This document shows, one piece after another, positions 1 to 14,569 of a stretch of 64,000 bases of DNA; the stretch's first letter is position 1, and every line of letters begins with the position of its first letter. The notes beneath the pieces are model-generated. The model was given only the letters and a program-made list of their open reading frames with translations. It ran no database searches and was not told the DNA's origin. Location of the stretch: assembly GCA_037013495.1 (NCBI GenBank), contig CM072809.1, positions 8,193,001 to 8,257,000 on the forward strand. The letters run 5' to 3'. The position numbers and the translations under genes were made by a program. Origin of the DNA: Hippophae tibetana. Lineage: Eukaryota; Streptophyta; Magnoliopsida; Rosales; Elaeagnaceae.

Positions 1-449
1 AGTGTGACTCTGTTTGATAGTGGAAGGGTCCATTATCCCAAGTTTGACACCTAATACCCGTAATTTTTCTGGTAATGTAATAAATAATTACCTTTCTCTC
101 AAAAAGATTATAATTATTGGACACCCGTGCAATTTTTTCCTATAAGGTTTTTTTAATGAAAAAATATTAGTTGATAGGTATCACTTATATATATATATAT
201 ATATATATAGTGTTTTATTTATATTATAAATATTTAATGATTTTATTTTATTTTGTGTTTAAAGTAATATATATATTGTTTTATATATGTGTTATAAGTA
301 AATTATATATGACTAAAGTAACTAGATATAGATGTGTTTAAAGTAAATATATATACATTAATCTGTTACTAGATATACATTAATAGTCTCCCTCAAACTC
401 AAGGTTGATGTGAGACCAGCTTGAGGTTGTCAACTAAATTATGAGTGCG

Positions 450-665
450 TCATTTGAGAAGTACCTTAGTGAAGATATCTGCAAGTTGATCGTTGAAGGA
501 GACGGGGAAAAACTTGAGAGCACCATGGACAAGATAAAAGTGAATAAAGTGACAATCAATCTCAATGTGTTTAGTTCGTTCATGGAAGACATCATTGTGA
601 ACAATATGAATGACACTCTGATTGTCACAATAAAAGGGAGTAGTAGAGGATGTGGACACACCCAA
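450..665 (-). pseudogene. Copia RNase H C-terminal fragment
   Basis: A 71-residue open stretch contains the conserved tail of plant copia RNase H: a CDNQS motif, then HERTKHI, then QLADIFTK. These motifs normally sit in the last 120 residues of the copia polyprotein. The stretch follows directly on the gag relic with the rest of pol missing, and it is followed by a polypurine tract and LTR. It is therefore the 3' end of a deleted element and not a gene. Confidence 0.8.
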
Positions 666-689
666 ATTCTTAAGAAGTCATCGTAGCCA

Positions 690-1506
690 AAGGAGCTCAG
701 ATGTGGTATCAGTTGAGTAGGCTCAGTATAAGCAACAACAGTAGTAGATTTGTTGTGACGGTAACAAGTCTCAATGGTGTGGCCATGACGCTTGCAATAA
801 TTGCAAAACCTTTTGTTATTCTGCCTGCGACGATTGTTAAAGCCAGATGAATCACCTGATTGCTAAGGTTGCTCAATGGCAGGAGCAGAAGGAGTAATAG
901 TCAAAACATTGAACTTATTCTAGGCTTGAAGGGTTGCAAGCCGAGTTTCTTCTCTAACAAACTCATTTACAACAGTATCAAGAGAGTAAGAAGGACTGCG
1001 ATTAAGAAGCTGACCTCAGATGGGCTCAAAATCCTTGTGAAGTGACATCAAGAACTCATAGAGACAAAATTCATCCCTAATTGTAGCATATTGCTAAGCA
1101 TCCGTTGAGCATGCCCAAATTGGATCACAATGATCAATTTGGTCCCAAAGAAAGCGAAGCTGATCAAAGTAGTCATTAATGGATTGCCCTGGTTCCTATT
1201 GAAGTTGATGCAATTCAACTATTAGTTGATATTTCATGGATCCATAAGTAATGGAGTACCTTTTGGCCAACATATTTCATGCTGATTTGGCATTATCAAA
1301 GCTACCCAACATATTGGAAATGGAAGGAATGAAAGTATTCTGAATCCATGTGAGGATCATGTGGTTGTGACTATCTCATTCAATCATGCGACCAAGGAAG
1401 GTAACATCTTCTTCACTTGCTCATTTGATAGGAATGAGAATTGTACTAGTACAGTAATGTCAGAGCATACGACCCTTAAGAAAACTACGCATAGCTTGAG
1501 GCCATG
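690..1506 (-). pseudogene. Copia gag (UBN2-type) relic
   Basis: Minus-strand translation gives fragments of a plant copia gag: a start at 1,506 reading MASSYA before an in-frame stop, a middle part with the pattern FDQLRFLWDQIDHCDPIWAC, and near 800-840 a remnant of the CCHC zinc-knuckle region. Several stops and frame changes are present. The UBN2/gag family packages element RNA; this copy cannot be translated through. Confidence 0.6.
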
Positions 1507-1509
1507 ATA

Positions 1510-2110
1510 AGTAATTTATGATCCCCTCCAATATAGTATTGGCGGGGCAAGAAAAAAAACATCATTTTTATCCATTTGGAAACACAATATGCAAAAATAG
1601 ATTGCAAAAACGAGGTCTACGTGAAAAATTAGGTAAGGAGGACCCGAATTGCAAAAGTCAACGGGCAACACGATCAACGTCACAGTCACTATGGCATACT
1701 GAATGTGATAATGATGTCAGCCCTAGGGATGTGTCACTGATGATGTCACGGGACCAGAGTGTCGCGTGTGAGGTGCGCGAATCTGACACGTGGTTTCTGT
1801 TGGTGGCACGTGCTGAGTTCGATGATTGCGATATGTCCACGGTTATGTAGATCTGGTCGAATCGATCACAATGGTATCTATAGAAAGGTTGTCGGAGCTA
1901 GATGCACGGCGACGACGGTGATTACAGTAGTCTGTGTGGTGCGGGACTCCTTAACAACGGTGACTATAGGCCCAAAACTTAGGGACAACGACTGAAAGAC
2001 GTTGGAGGTTTAACAGTGAGTGGTTACAACGACTATTGTGAGAGCGAAAGTTATAATGGTGAAATAACACCATAAAAGACAAGACTATTAGAAAAATAAG
2101 AACAATGACT
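1510..2110. other. Copia leader region, higher GC
   Basis: This stretch lies between gag and the 5' LTR. It is noticeably less AT-rich than its surroundings and opens in several frames on both strands, up to 110 codons. None of the translations resembles a protein I know. The position fits the untranslated leader of the copia relic. Confidence 0.4.
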
Positions 2111-2259
2111 ATAATATTAGAAATACTTAATGATTGTATTATATTATGTGTTTAAAAGATTATAACTTTATATAAGAGTTACAAGTAAATTAAATATGCG
2201 TAAAATAAATAAATATAAATATATCTAAAATAAATAAATATACGTTAACAATTTATATT

Positions 2260-3660
2260 GTCACTGTTAAGAGTTTAAACAAGATGGTTATGATAATCCA
2301 AGTTCTCCCGTTAAGTTTTATTACTCATGTATATATACTAAAATATCAGTACATTTATTGACGTCCTAAAGGTGATTCATAAAGAGATAAGGTGTGGGAG
2401 GCAGTGTAAGTACGGTAGGGCAACTAAAATTTAAGGCAGGTGTCAGAATAAAGGTTTGTACAATCTACAAGCTGGTGCTATATCCACGGGTTGATACTGT
2501 TCTCACAGGCTGGTGTTGTCCCACAGGCTGACGCTGCTCCCAAAGGGCTGGTGTTGTTCCTTTGCGTGATGTGCTGTTTTTTGGGCTTTATTAATGGGCT
2601 TAATTGGCTAGGGCAAGGTTACAAGGTACCCTACTATTTAGTAAAGTGACATTTTATTGCTTTATAACTATCAGATGTAAGCTGAGCACATAGAGTACAA
2701 GAACAACACAAAGCTCGCTTAGGTTATAATACCACCGTTTAACTGCTTTTGCGGTTGCTAGTTCGAGAGCAATCTTCTTTTCTCTTAGTATCAATTTTCC
2801 AAATTACCAGTACCACGTAAAGATTGCATAGATCATATTATACACTACTTAAAAAGGTATTTGTGGGTTCGATCAATATGCCAACGGTGAATTCTCTCAG
2901 CAAAACAGAATCAGAGGTCGATCGAATTTAAATCGCAGAAACGGGTCTCGATCGGATTTAAGAATGCTTCCTATGCAAAGGAAAGGAAATGAGATCGAAT
3001 GAAAAATAAACAAATGACAGATAGACATGCAGCATGTGTTAGACCATCGACTTTTTAAGTGAACTGAAAACAATAGCAGGACCTCGTACGGATGCATTCT
3101 ATAAACTACCACCAAAAAGCAATTTGTCGCCACACCACGCCATACCATAGGCCAATATCAACATTGCCACTTTAATAGATGCCAGAGTAATAACAGCATA
3201 ATTTTTTTCCATAATCATCGAAAACATTTTATGACTATAAGATCGAGTTAATCTCTCAATATATTAAAAAAAAAAAACTTTTTTTTTGTTCACATCCAAT
3301 ATGTGTTGGGTTTTTAGGATGTGGGTGACCTTTGACCAAATCGCCACAAGTTGGCTCGATTTCCTTTCAAACACTTTCGTAATGACTCCCTTCGTCAAAG
3401 GTTACCCAACATGATAGGGATGAAGATCAAAGCAGTGAATGAAGTAAAACCACCAATAGGAAAATAGTAGATCGAGAATAAAAAATGGACTATTTGAGTA
3501 CAAAAGATTTTGTAATGCCTTTCAACTAGGATATAGAGTAGCTGGCAGCTAAAATATAAAGTAACAAAATTAAATAACGATGCAAACTCTTCAGAACTAC
3601 CCTAGCAAAGTGGCCGAGACAAGCCCAAAAGCCTTGCACAAGCACTGCTTATAGAAGATT
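2260..3660. other. Intergenic region between copia relic and RPL19
   Basis: No gene is supported. At about 2,485-2,565 there are three imperfect copies of a unit close to CACAGGCTGGTGTTGTCCC. Two TGGGCT (site II-like) motifs lie near 2,580-2,605. A low-AT segment at 2,870-3,160 opens in one minus-strand frame, but the translation is not recognisable. Confidence 0.4.
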
Positions 3661-5409
<1,749 letters not shown>

Positions 5410-5480
5410 CTTTCCCTCAGTGACAGCTATCAATATCAGTAAGGAATTGAAAGATAGGTTTTATATGCGCTTCCTTGGCA

Positions 5481-5578
5481 TAGGGTTTTGCTGCTTTCTT
5501 TGTAGTTGAGCGTAAGTGGTTCTCTTTCTATGGGCTGTCAAGAGCAGTTCATGCACGTTTTTAAATGCCAAAAGCCCA
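5481..5578 (-). promoter_or_regulatory. RPL19 promoter: telo box and site II elements
   Basis: Upstream of the RPL19 start there is an AAACCCTA telo box (5,481-5,488, read on the minus strand). Two site II-type TGGGCT motifs follow, one on the plus strand (5,531-5,536) and one on the minus strand (5,573-5,578). This pairing is typical of plant ribosomal-protein promoters, where TCP and telo-box-binding factors act. No convincing TATA box is seen, as is common for this class. Confidence 0.7.
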
Positions 5579-5599
5579 AGTTAGGAACTTAGGTCCAAT

Positions 5600-7125
5600 T
5601 GGAATGTTTTTCGTGACCGTTGACTGTAAATCAAGATCCTATGATATAAAATGGAAAATTCTAACTAATAAAATTTGTAAATTATAATCGGTACAACTTA
5701 TATTTCTTGCTTGGTTATCTAAATAAAATATTATTGTTTGCTTGAATTATATTGATTGTGTTTAAATTTTATTATATTTATTATTTTGATTCTTTATTTT
5801 TTTTTAATTTCATACACTTAGTTTAAATTTTACTGTATGAATCATAATTAACATATTAAAAATAATAATTTTTACATTATTTAATACATTAATTTTTAAA
5901 ATTTATTATATTTAATTCATTATTTTCAAATTAAAATTAAAATTATTAAATTTAAAAAATGGTGCACTTAATATCATAAAAAAAATTAAGAAACTAAAGT
6001 ATTAAATTTAATAAAGATTAAAAACACTTATAATTCAACCTTTTCTTTTGTAAAAATAAAATATAAGGTTAAGATTTGCTCAACCAAATCAAATGGACCA
6101 CAGAGAACTTACACACACATTTTATTTAAGTCCAAAATTATTGAATACATGTAATTTACTCACAATAAGAGCTTGCTTTCATAATTATTTTAATTTTAAT
6201 TTTTTATTTCACTTCCTAAACTTAAAAAAAAATTATGTATGTTTATAGTTTTCAAATTTTTTTATTTCATTTAGTTGAACAAACATATATAAAAATGTAA
6301 TATTTTTTATATAAAAATACTTTAAAATTTTGGTATAAAATACATATACAATAAAAATATATAAATAAGAGTATAATTCATTTAATTTTAACAGGAATGA
6401 TCGATCTGTTTGTCAAAGAGAGTCTCACAAAATCTTTCTTTTTTGTCTTCACTTACATCCAAAATCGACTTATAAACTTTATTATGATTATTCTGTATTG
6501 GTTATCCGTAAAATGCTAAATATTATTTAATTCTTTCATAATAATATAAAATATAAATAATTATTTCATTTATAAATATATCATAATTGAAGATGAGTTA
6601 ATTGTTAATGATAAACTTGATTCAATTTTAGTGTAATTTGTCTAATGATTTTAATAATAAGACATATCTCGCTTATTTCGAGATATAAGTTTGAATTATA
6701 TAAATTATTATAATTTGATATTAAAAATTTATATTTAATCTCTTTTATTTTTTAATATGTATCTATAATTAATAGTTTTATTAAAAAAATGTTATTTATT
6801 TCTATAAATCGATATAAGAAAATTTTAATATTTTAATAAAGTATAAAAGTTATAATTTAAATATAATTGGTAATTATTTTATTATATATTATTACATTAT
6901 AAAATAATAATAATAATAATAATAGATATTTAATAAAAACTTATTATTAGAAAAAATATTTTTCATTTATACTATATCGAAAAAATATTATTTGTGTATA
7001 ATACTTTTTAATTCAAAAGTATGAACATTTTTTAATTGGTTTGAAAATTGTTCAAAATTTGAATTTTTTTTTTATTAATTTATAAGTATAGGTATAATAT
7101 GAATATACTACATAAAATAGTTAGC
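5600..7125. other. AT-rich intergenic DNA
   Basis: There is no coding signal. The segment consists of A/T homopolymers and short simple repeats, including an (AAT)n run near 6,905-6,925. Confidence 0.6.
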
Positions 7126-8275
7126 AAGAGCCTCTCCAACTCAACTCCGTCCCATTAAAATTGTGTAATTTTATGCAAAAGTTGCTCTAATCTAACACTA
7201 AACTGTGCATCAAAAATAACACTATGAATAATAAAGTATTAAATTTGATGTGATACTATTCACACACTATTTTTAATAAAAAATTATAAAAATATTATTT
7301 AATTTTTATTATATAGAATAAATTGAAATTAAGTATATGATACAAAATTAATAAAAAAATATTAAATACAACATATAGTTAAAAATACAATATAAACCAA
7401 AATAACGATTTAATAATCGGGTAAATTATTTGCTAATATTATTGAAAATATTATTCTTCTTGCTTGCTATGTCATTCAAGGAAAAAATATAATACGGGTT
7501 ATTATTTAACTAATGCTATATATCTAAAATAATTTGATTTTATAAAAAGTATTCACTATCCACGTGATCCAAAAAAAAATTTATTTGCAATAAAACAGAA
7601 TGATGTAAAAAAGATATGAATGTGCATTCGAAGTACTCTAATTAAGTTTTACATTTGTTTTAGGACTAGTATATTTTTGGAATAAAAATATATTATATGA
7701 TATAATATCTATTATTATGCATAATATGATAATGAAGAATAAACGTGATGTTAAAGTAGTAATTGAAGAACGAATGAAAGCGCCAACTCTACGAGTTGAG
7801 ATAGAAGTAGATAAAAATACTCGATTTTAATAATTCATTACTTGACATAGAAAAATCAAGAATAAAGAGGCTTATATTGCATTTCAAAAATGCATTAATT
7901 GAACATTTTAAGATGAATATAGTAATTTAGAGAATTAATATCTATGTGTACTTATAATTGTGTTTTTTTTAATTAAATGTAATATTAGTTCATATAATAA
8001 ATATAATATTACAGGAATCTTAATTTTTTTAAGAATATAATTTTTAAATTTATTATTATTATTTAATTAATAATAATATATAATTAATTAATTGATTGAA
8101 TATAATAATTGTTAAGAAATTAATTAAAAATAAAATTAAATAAATATTCTATTTTATAAAATAATAATATAATATTTGATGTGAGTTAAAAATGAAGAAA
8201 AAATTAATACAACTTTTGCATCAAAATCAAAATCAAAATGACAGAGTAGCTGGTACAAAATGGTCCTAAAAGCCA
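7126..8275 (+). mobile_element. Relic PIF/Harbinger-type transposon
   Basis: The left end (about 7,130) reads GAGCCTCTCCAACTCAACTC. About 1.1 kb away the opposite strand reads CCAGCTACTCTGTCATTTTG, and both sides carry TGCAAAAGTTG a little further in, so the ends form an imperfect inverted repeat. Between them is a remnant of an ALP1/HARBI1-like transposase. Terminal sequences of the GAGCATCTCCAAC kind are common in dicot Harbinger elements. The exact ends and the 3-bp target duplication could not be fixed. Confidence 0.5.
7700..7930 (+). pseudogene. ALP1/HARBI1-like transposase C-terminal remnant
   Basis: The plus-strand translation reads IMHNMIMKNKRD, then VIEERMKAPTLRVEIEVD, then HRKIKNKEAYIAFQNALIEH, with two adjacent stops and another in between. 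This is the order and wording of the C-terminal end of plant ALP1-like PIF/Harbinger transposases (LHNMI..., RHR.IKDKEAH..L.NALIEH). The catalytic DDE part upstream is not readable. The assignment rests on family memory and not on a search. Confidence 0.6.
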
Positions 8276-8760
8276 TAACTTCGTATTTTAGGAAAACATG
8301 GATCTTATTTGAAATATATTTTCTCATGCAACTATTTATAAAAAAAAATATAAGGTTCAAAAAACATAAATTATATAAATGGTCTTAAGTTTTTTTTTTT
8401 AATTTCTATACTTTGTTCTTTTTTTCTTATGAGCTAGTACTTTTACCATTTTTTTTATTTTCATACATTCAATTTAAAATTTGATATTAATGAACTCTTC
8501 ATAACGTGCTAGATTGTTCTTACAGTAATAAAGATTAGCTTTTACTTTAAAGAAATGGGAATGATTTTTGATGGAGTAGCACACCACATGGACTCTTTCT
8601 CATCCAAAAATGTTCATTTGTTCATTGAGGATGGGAAATTGAAAAATGAGAATACGTGTTTATGTGGTGGCAGCAAGACCTATGAATTATTTTTGGCCAT
8701 CGTGCAAACAAGTAATTCGTTTTACAGCAAAATTATTTTAATATCCTTCTAGTTAATGAA
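8276..8760. other. Spacer upstream of the Ole e 1 gene
   Basis: A 65-codon frame at 8,555-8,752 has no recognisable relatives and ends in AT-rich sequence, so it is not called a gene. The rest is poly(T)-rich spacer. Confidence 0.4.
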
Positions 8761-8761
8761 C

Positions 8762-8762
8762 C

Positions 8763-8801
<39 letters not shown>
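8762..8801 (+). repeat. (CT)n(AT)n microsatellite in the promoter
   Basis: About nine CT dinucleotides are followed directly by about ten AT dinucleotides, ending in TATATAAG. The tract lies about 110-145 bp before the start codon of the Ole e 1-like gene, so its AT part may also act as the TATA region. This kind of tract is likely to vary in length between individuals. Confidence 0.8.
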
Positions 8802-8907
8802 AGATTTGTAGTTTAAAGGCAATCAAGTATAAACCTCCACTTCAATTATCTTATCATCCAGAGCCACTTTAAGTAAGTTAGGCGGACAATATTACAAATT
8901 AATAGTA

Positions 8908-9936
8908 ATGGATCTCTCCAATCTCCTCATCTTCTCTTGTTTGGTAGTCATGTCCTCTGCTTCAGATTATGTGTATGGCGCCCCTAAACCAAATGTTTAT
9001 CAAAAACCAAAAGTGAAACACGAGTATGATAACTTATTACCCAAAACCATTGCCATTCAAGGCCTTATTTTATGCAAATCAGGCCTCAATTTCTTCCCAC
9101 TTAAAGGTGATGGAATATCATTTATAGTTTATCTCAATACCAAAAAATCATAGAGTCTTGATTTACGCCCAATGTCTGGTATATTATATTATCTCATGAA
9201 TACTCTGTAACATGGGTATGTCACGGGTGTACTATATCATTTATAGTTTTCAATTTCATTTACACACTTCTTTTAGTACTACAAGGAATAAGATGTGTTT
9301 CTTTTTTATACGTGCATGCATTTTCAATTGAAACTTATATTTAGTATTATAATATAATGTTAACATACATCAGTGGTAAATGTGATGTCCTATGATCTTT
9401 AAGTTTGTGGGTTTGAGTTTAAATAATCTTCCACTCCCTTAGGCTTGGTGATGCCTGCAGGATGGGATGGAAAGATTATCATCGTTCCCATTTAAAGATT
9501 GTGAGAGGATTGGATGGAGATTTTCTTAGTGGATTGGGATTCTTAGTTAATAATAATTCAAATTGTAATTTATAATTAGTATATTTATATATGATTATTA
9601 GGAGCTGTGGCAAGGATAACATGTCTGGCTGAGAATGAGGATGGTTACGAGATGGCTCCTTTTTCTGTAATAAGCAAAGCAACTGATGCAAAGGGTTACT
9701 TCTTTGCAACGCTTTGTCCTACAGAGCTTGAAGGGAAGTCGAAGATCACAGAGTGTAAGGCTTTCCTTGAAGATTCTCCATTGGATAGCTGCAAAGTTCC
9801 AACTGATGTTAACAATGGAATTAGTGGATCCGTCCTTTCTTCATATCGCATTCTCAATCACAACAACATGAAGTTGTACTCATTAGGACCTTTTTTCTAC
9901 ACCTCAGAACCTAAATCACTCCCTGATGTTAATTAA
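8908..9936 (+). CDS. Secreted Ole e 1-like cell-wall protein (SRPP/PRP-like)
   Basis: Two exons, 8908-9106 and 9602-9936, are joined across a GT-AG intron in phase 1 and give 177 residues. Residues 1 to about 24 (MDLSNLLIFSCLVVMSSAS...) form a signal peptide. A short basic, proline-containing linker follows (PKPNVYQKPKVKHEY) and then the Ole e 1 domain: IAIQGLILCKSG, GAVARITC, FSVISKATDAKGYF, ECKAFLEDSPLDSCKVPT and a final GPFFYT. The cysteines that pair in this beta-barrel fold (in ILCKSG, ITCLAE, TLCPTE, TECKAF and DSCKVP) are present. Related plant proteins are non-classical proline-rich or arabinogalactan wall proteins, including seed and root-hair protective types. The proline-rich part is short here, so this is an Ole e 1-only form. 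The tissue of expression cannot be inferred. Confidence 0.9.
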
Positions 9937-10570
9937 TGCTGGTTATTAATATTATTACGTTATTTTCTTTATTTTAATTAACTTATTATATAGTTCTTGA
10001 TATTTTATTATTATTTTTAATAATAATAATAATTTGGGATTTGTTGGCCAAAAGAAGGGAAAGATATATGGTGATTTTATTATATTTGTGGTCATTTGTT
10101 TTATCTTCTGTTTCATTTTTGGCAAGGGATTGCATAGTAATGTAAGGTCCTCTGTTATTTGAGAGATCTGTAATAAGCTTATTTTATTCAACAAATTGAC
10201 AGCATTGTTTTACTTAGTATTTTATTATATTTGTGTTCTGTCCTTCTCTTATCAATTAATTTTAATCTATTCTGTATTTAGGTTCGATCATACAGTTAAT
10301 TTAAAGACATTTAAAAACAATCTTACACGGCTAAAACAAAATGGAGCAAAGTACCAGTATGATAATATTTCTTAGAAACAAATTTTCTTTTCAAAATTGT
10401 CAGTATTTGTCATTTTACATTATTTCCTTAGACTCTTCTAAAGGACAACATTTTTGAACAACTCTTTATCTTAACAGTATCACGATTTTTGTTACACTTT
10501 TTTATATAATATCTTAATATATCTTATTTGTAAAAATATGATAATTTAATATAATTTTTTATATATATAA
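9937..10570. other. 3' flank of the Ole e 1 gene
   Basis: AT-rich sequence with an (AAT)n run near 10,018-10,032 and several AATAAA-like stretches that could serve polyadenylation. No gene is seen. Confidence 0.4.
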
Positions 10571-10571
10571 T

Positions 10572-11447
10572 TGAAAGTTTATAAAATATGAAACTCATTA
10601 ACCTAGAGTTAGTGCCAATAAGTTATTTTTAATTTTTATTAATTTATAATTTAATAATCTAAACAAAACGATTAGATATTCAATCGTATGTAAGAATAAA
10701 GTACGAAAATTATAACACAATATTTTTAGTTGGAAACAACCTAGGCCACAACAATGACCTAAGAAGAAAACCATCAGTATACCGGATGACCTAACTTTTC
10801 ATTATGAAAATCAAAATGTTCAAATATAAACTCAATCTTATGCTACCCTCATTGGGATACTGGCTCAATGTACTTTACTACGAGTCTATGCTCTGTTTTC
10901 GCAGTTACTAAAAATTAGTGTGAGCGGTTTTCAGAGCAACGTTCTAATAATCTCCCAGTCTATTAGATCATTCACAAATCAACTGCAAAGAGATTAGCAC
11001 AAAAACACAAGTGCATGTGTGTGTTTTAGAACAGATTTAACAATTAATAATTTTAACTAGGTGATTCAAAATATATGTTATTTAAATTAAATAAATTAGA
11101 AAATTCTAGAGAAAAAGATTAAGTATAGATTCAATAAAAATAATTTCTTTAAAATTTAATACTTAAATCAAATAATCATAATTACACGTAAAATTATTTA
11201 ATCTAAATATCTAATAAAAAAATTAAATTAATTAAATAAATCAATATATATTAATGTTACTGCATAACTTTCAATATATATTAATTACCTTCATCACTTC
11301 CTTGTCACTTCCTGCATACCTTTTTTCACTTCTTATATGCTTCACTTCCCTGTCACTACACGTTTTTTTTCTTCTATTTGGCTACTTCAAGGTTTCTTTT
11401 TTTTTTTCCGGCAGCGTGTAATGTTTCAGAACACAACTTCCTTCAAC

Positions 11448-11478
<31 letters not shown>

Positions 11479-11835
11479 GATAATTATAATGAACTACTAA
11501 TATTAGAGTTAAAATATATTTTGGGCTTAAATTTTCAAATCACATAAAAAAAACTTAATATTATAAAACTTTATTTTTTTAAAATACATCTAAAAAATAA
11601 TTTCATAAATTGATTAAGTTTAAATACATATTTTAGCACCAAAAATAATTTTAAATTTATAAACATATGTTATTAAATGCATAAATGCAATCTTATGTGT
11701 CATAGTTATCAAGGATATACCTAAAATATAATTATTTAGAACTCAAGTATTTGTTCGATTTTTCTTGATAGACTTGATAATATGCCTAAAAACAAGTTTA
11801 TAGGTAAATATTTTGTCCACGAAAATAGCCAACAC
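10572..11835 (-). mobile_element. Solo LTR, copy 1 of a retrotransposon family
   Basis: This is collinear with 15,389-16,873 over its first 500 bp or so and its last 200 bp. Read on the minus strand it starts TGTTGGCTATTTTCG and ends TATAAACTTTCA, the TG...CA ends of an LTR. No coding region or primer-binding site adjoins it, so it is a solo LTR. An (AT)n run at about 11,452-11,478 lies inside. No clean target duplication is visible. Confidence 0.6.
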
Positions 11836-11849
11836 TCATTGTCCTTACA

Positions 11850-13550
11850 ATAATAATACATATGTGATATTTAAAGAGTATTTTTGAATAATAAATTAAT
11901 TAAATAATATTAAGAGTATATTTTGAGATAATAAATTAATTTATTATCTAAAAATATCATTTAAATATTACATATGTATTACTATATGTGTGAAAAAAAT
12001 CAATTAAATAATAAATTACATCAAATTAATACCTATTTTTTAAAATGTAGGTACAGTTAAAATATCATCTCAAAAATCTAAGTAAAAAAATATTAAAAAT
12101 AAAATCATAATACTATTAAGATAAGGAATCCTTTACTACTAGTATTAGTATAATGTTGTAGCTCATCTTATGGTTAGACGGAATGGGAAAAAATAGTATT
12201 ATTAAAATTTATATTCATAAAAATAATGATCATTATGTTTAATTTATATATTTTTATCATTAAAAAATCTTATACATTATTTTACATTAAATATCGTTTA
12301 AATTAAACTATGTTTTTTTTAATTTATTTAATATTAAATGTCATTTAATTAAATTATATTTAATATTATTGATGTATAATTTTTGTTATTATAAATTTTA
12401 AAATTTATTTTCTTAATTAAAATAAAGGTCGCTCAACTTTTCAAGTAACAAATTTGAAATACAATAATTACTATTTCATAAAAAATATATTAATGTAATG
12501 TAAAATGAAGATGTTGATCAATTATTTTAAATGGGAAAGTCTTTTTGTAATTAGTTATTTATATGTCCATTTGAATTGTCAAATTTTCACTTTTGTTCGT
12601 TCTCTTCAACTATATCACGTAAGTACTTTTACTTTAAATAAAAATCAATAAAGCTAATTGAAAAAATGCTGTTAGGTAATGTTTAAACAATATTGTTTTA
12701 AAGTATTTTGTTTTCTTAGGTTAATAAAATAGGAGCAGTTCTACTTAGTTATCTTATCCCTTATGATTAACAATCCATTTTAAAGCCTGATTTTATAACA
12801 TTATATTAATTGTAATTATGTTAACATTTTTATAAAATACAGCCGTAAAAAAGTAAATATTTTGAAAAAGTAAAAGGACTTCTCTAAGGGCTTCATCCAT
12901 TTTGAATTAATTATAATTTTCAATTAAATTTGAATAATTTAGCAACCCGTTTTTTATATAATCTAATTTTATAAGTAATTTCATTTATAATCCTATGTGC
13001 ATTTATAAACATTCATATACATTAGAAATATGTCGTTGGGTTACTTATTTATTTCTGTAACAAAAAAAATCTTATTTACATTGTAATATAATTATCCATA
13101 TAATTCTTATTTAGCTAGGTATAATTCTTACTAATCAATTATCTATATTATCTTAAATTATTGATATTGTTATATAATTTTTTACTCATATATTAAGCAT
13201 TTACTTTTATGATTATACACGAATTCATGATACCACCAATTAACTAAGCTCTATCATTAACTCTCAAATCATCTTACAAAAAAGTAACCAACTTATATAT
13301 ATATCAATTTTATTTTATAATTATAAATTAAATATCAATTTTTTTATTCTATTATTTTTTCACACTATATAATTCTAATTTTAACCTTTAATCTTTTAAG
13401 TATAAATTATATTATGTAATTTTTCAATTAATTGTTTCTTTATATTTTTTGACACAAGTATCTTACATACATACTTATAATTAATATTTAAATTTAAATA
13501 TTCTATATATCTAAATAAATTTTATACGGTTGTAATATAACTTATTCACG
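11850..13550. other. AT-rich intergenic DNA
   Basis: No open coding frame and no recognisable domain. Near 11,870-11,990 there is a short inverted repeat around AATAAATTAATT that could form a hairpin. Confidence 0.5.
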
Positions 13551-13559
13551 TAAAACCAA

Positions 13560-14300
13560 AAACATTCTACTTGTTTGTGTCCAAGCTACTCTAGTAGCAT
13601 TTGAAACTATATTACTTCTTTGTTAGCTCGTGTAGTTGTAATATATTTTTCCTTCATCGTTGAATTAGTCACTGTAATTTTAAAACCTAGCTTACAATTC
13701 CTCCAACAAAAGCAAACACATAACCTATGGTGGACTTACTCTTGTCAAGATCACTTGCATAATTTGAATCAACATAACCTCAGACAATAAAGTCTGATTC
13801 TTCATAACATAATACAACGTTTGAGGTACCTTTGACATATCTCAGAATCCTCTTTACACCACTCCAATGTTCTTTACTAGAATTTGCCATATATCGACTA
13901 AAATCCCATTACTTGTGTAATGTTTGGTCTCGTGCAAACCATAACAAACATCAAACTATACACTTTTGATGTGTATGGTACTAGAGACTTTACATCCTTT
14001 TGCTTTATTACTATGACTCATACTTGAGAATAACTTGAAATTAATAGGATGAGTATTAAAAATTGGCTTACAATCTTGCATGTTGAAATGATGCAATATT
14101 TTCTTTAAGTACATCTTTTAAGAAAGTCAAATCTTTCAATTATTTTTGTCTCGATAAATTTACATTCGTAGAATCTTATTTTTCAGTCCCAAACCCTTTA
14201 TTTTAAACTCCCTAGCCAATTGTGACTTTAATTTTTTGATACGATCTTTGTTAAGGCCTACTATCAACTTCTTCTTACATTGCTACCTTCCACAAAGAAG
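13560..14300 (-). pseudogene. Copia reverse transcriptase/RNase H relic
   Basis: Minus-strand fragments include ILRYVKGTSN, the usual junction between reverse transcriptase and RNase H, then YGYVDSNYASDLDKSKSTIG, which holds the RNase H catalytic Asp region. Near the end come ALSTMKE-like and ANKEVI-like pieces. At least five stops or frame changes interrupt it. Confidence 0.8.
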
Positions 14301-14569
14301 CTTCTTAGCTCTTTATAGCCTTCTAGAAAATTGATGGCTCTCCATCCTCTATTAATAGATAGTATACAACATTTCCCTCCATAATATAATTTGAGTTCCA
14401 CGTTAGTTCTCTTATCTCTTAAGTTGACCATCAAATTTGTAGAGTTACAAACTCATATTACTCTTGTTCTTTGTGCTCTGGTACAACACTAGAAGAATCT
14501 ATAACTTATTGTTCTTGTCTATCTTCAACTTGGATTATAATAGTCTCTAGTTTCTCTTTTAAAGTGATA

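Larger units (their letters stand above)
200..2250 (-). mobile_element. Decayed, internally deleted Ty1/copia element
   Basis: Read on the minus strand, the order is 5' LTR (about 2,250 to 2,115), a long leader, gag (about 1,506 to 690), an RNase H tail (665-450), a polypurine tract (about 400-386) and the 3' LTR (from 385 downward). The two LTRs are recognisable but diverged: they share TGTTAACGTATAT / TATTAATGTATAT starts and a later stretch ACTTAATGATT / ATTTAATGATT. Protease, integrase and most of reverse transcriptase are missing between gag and RNase H, so this is an internally deleted relic. No clear initiator-Met primer site was found next to the 5' LTR. The outer LTR ends and any target duplication are uncertain. 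Confidence 0.7.

Noticed and set aside
1518..1995. Two overlapping plus-strand frames (110 and 78 codons)
   Set aside because: They lie in the leader of the copia relic, overlap one another in different frames, and show no protein family features.
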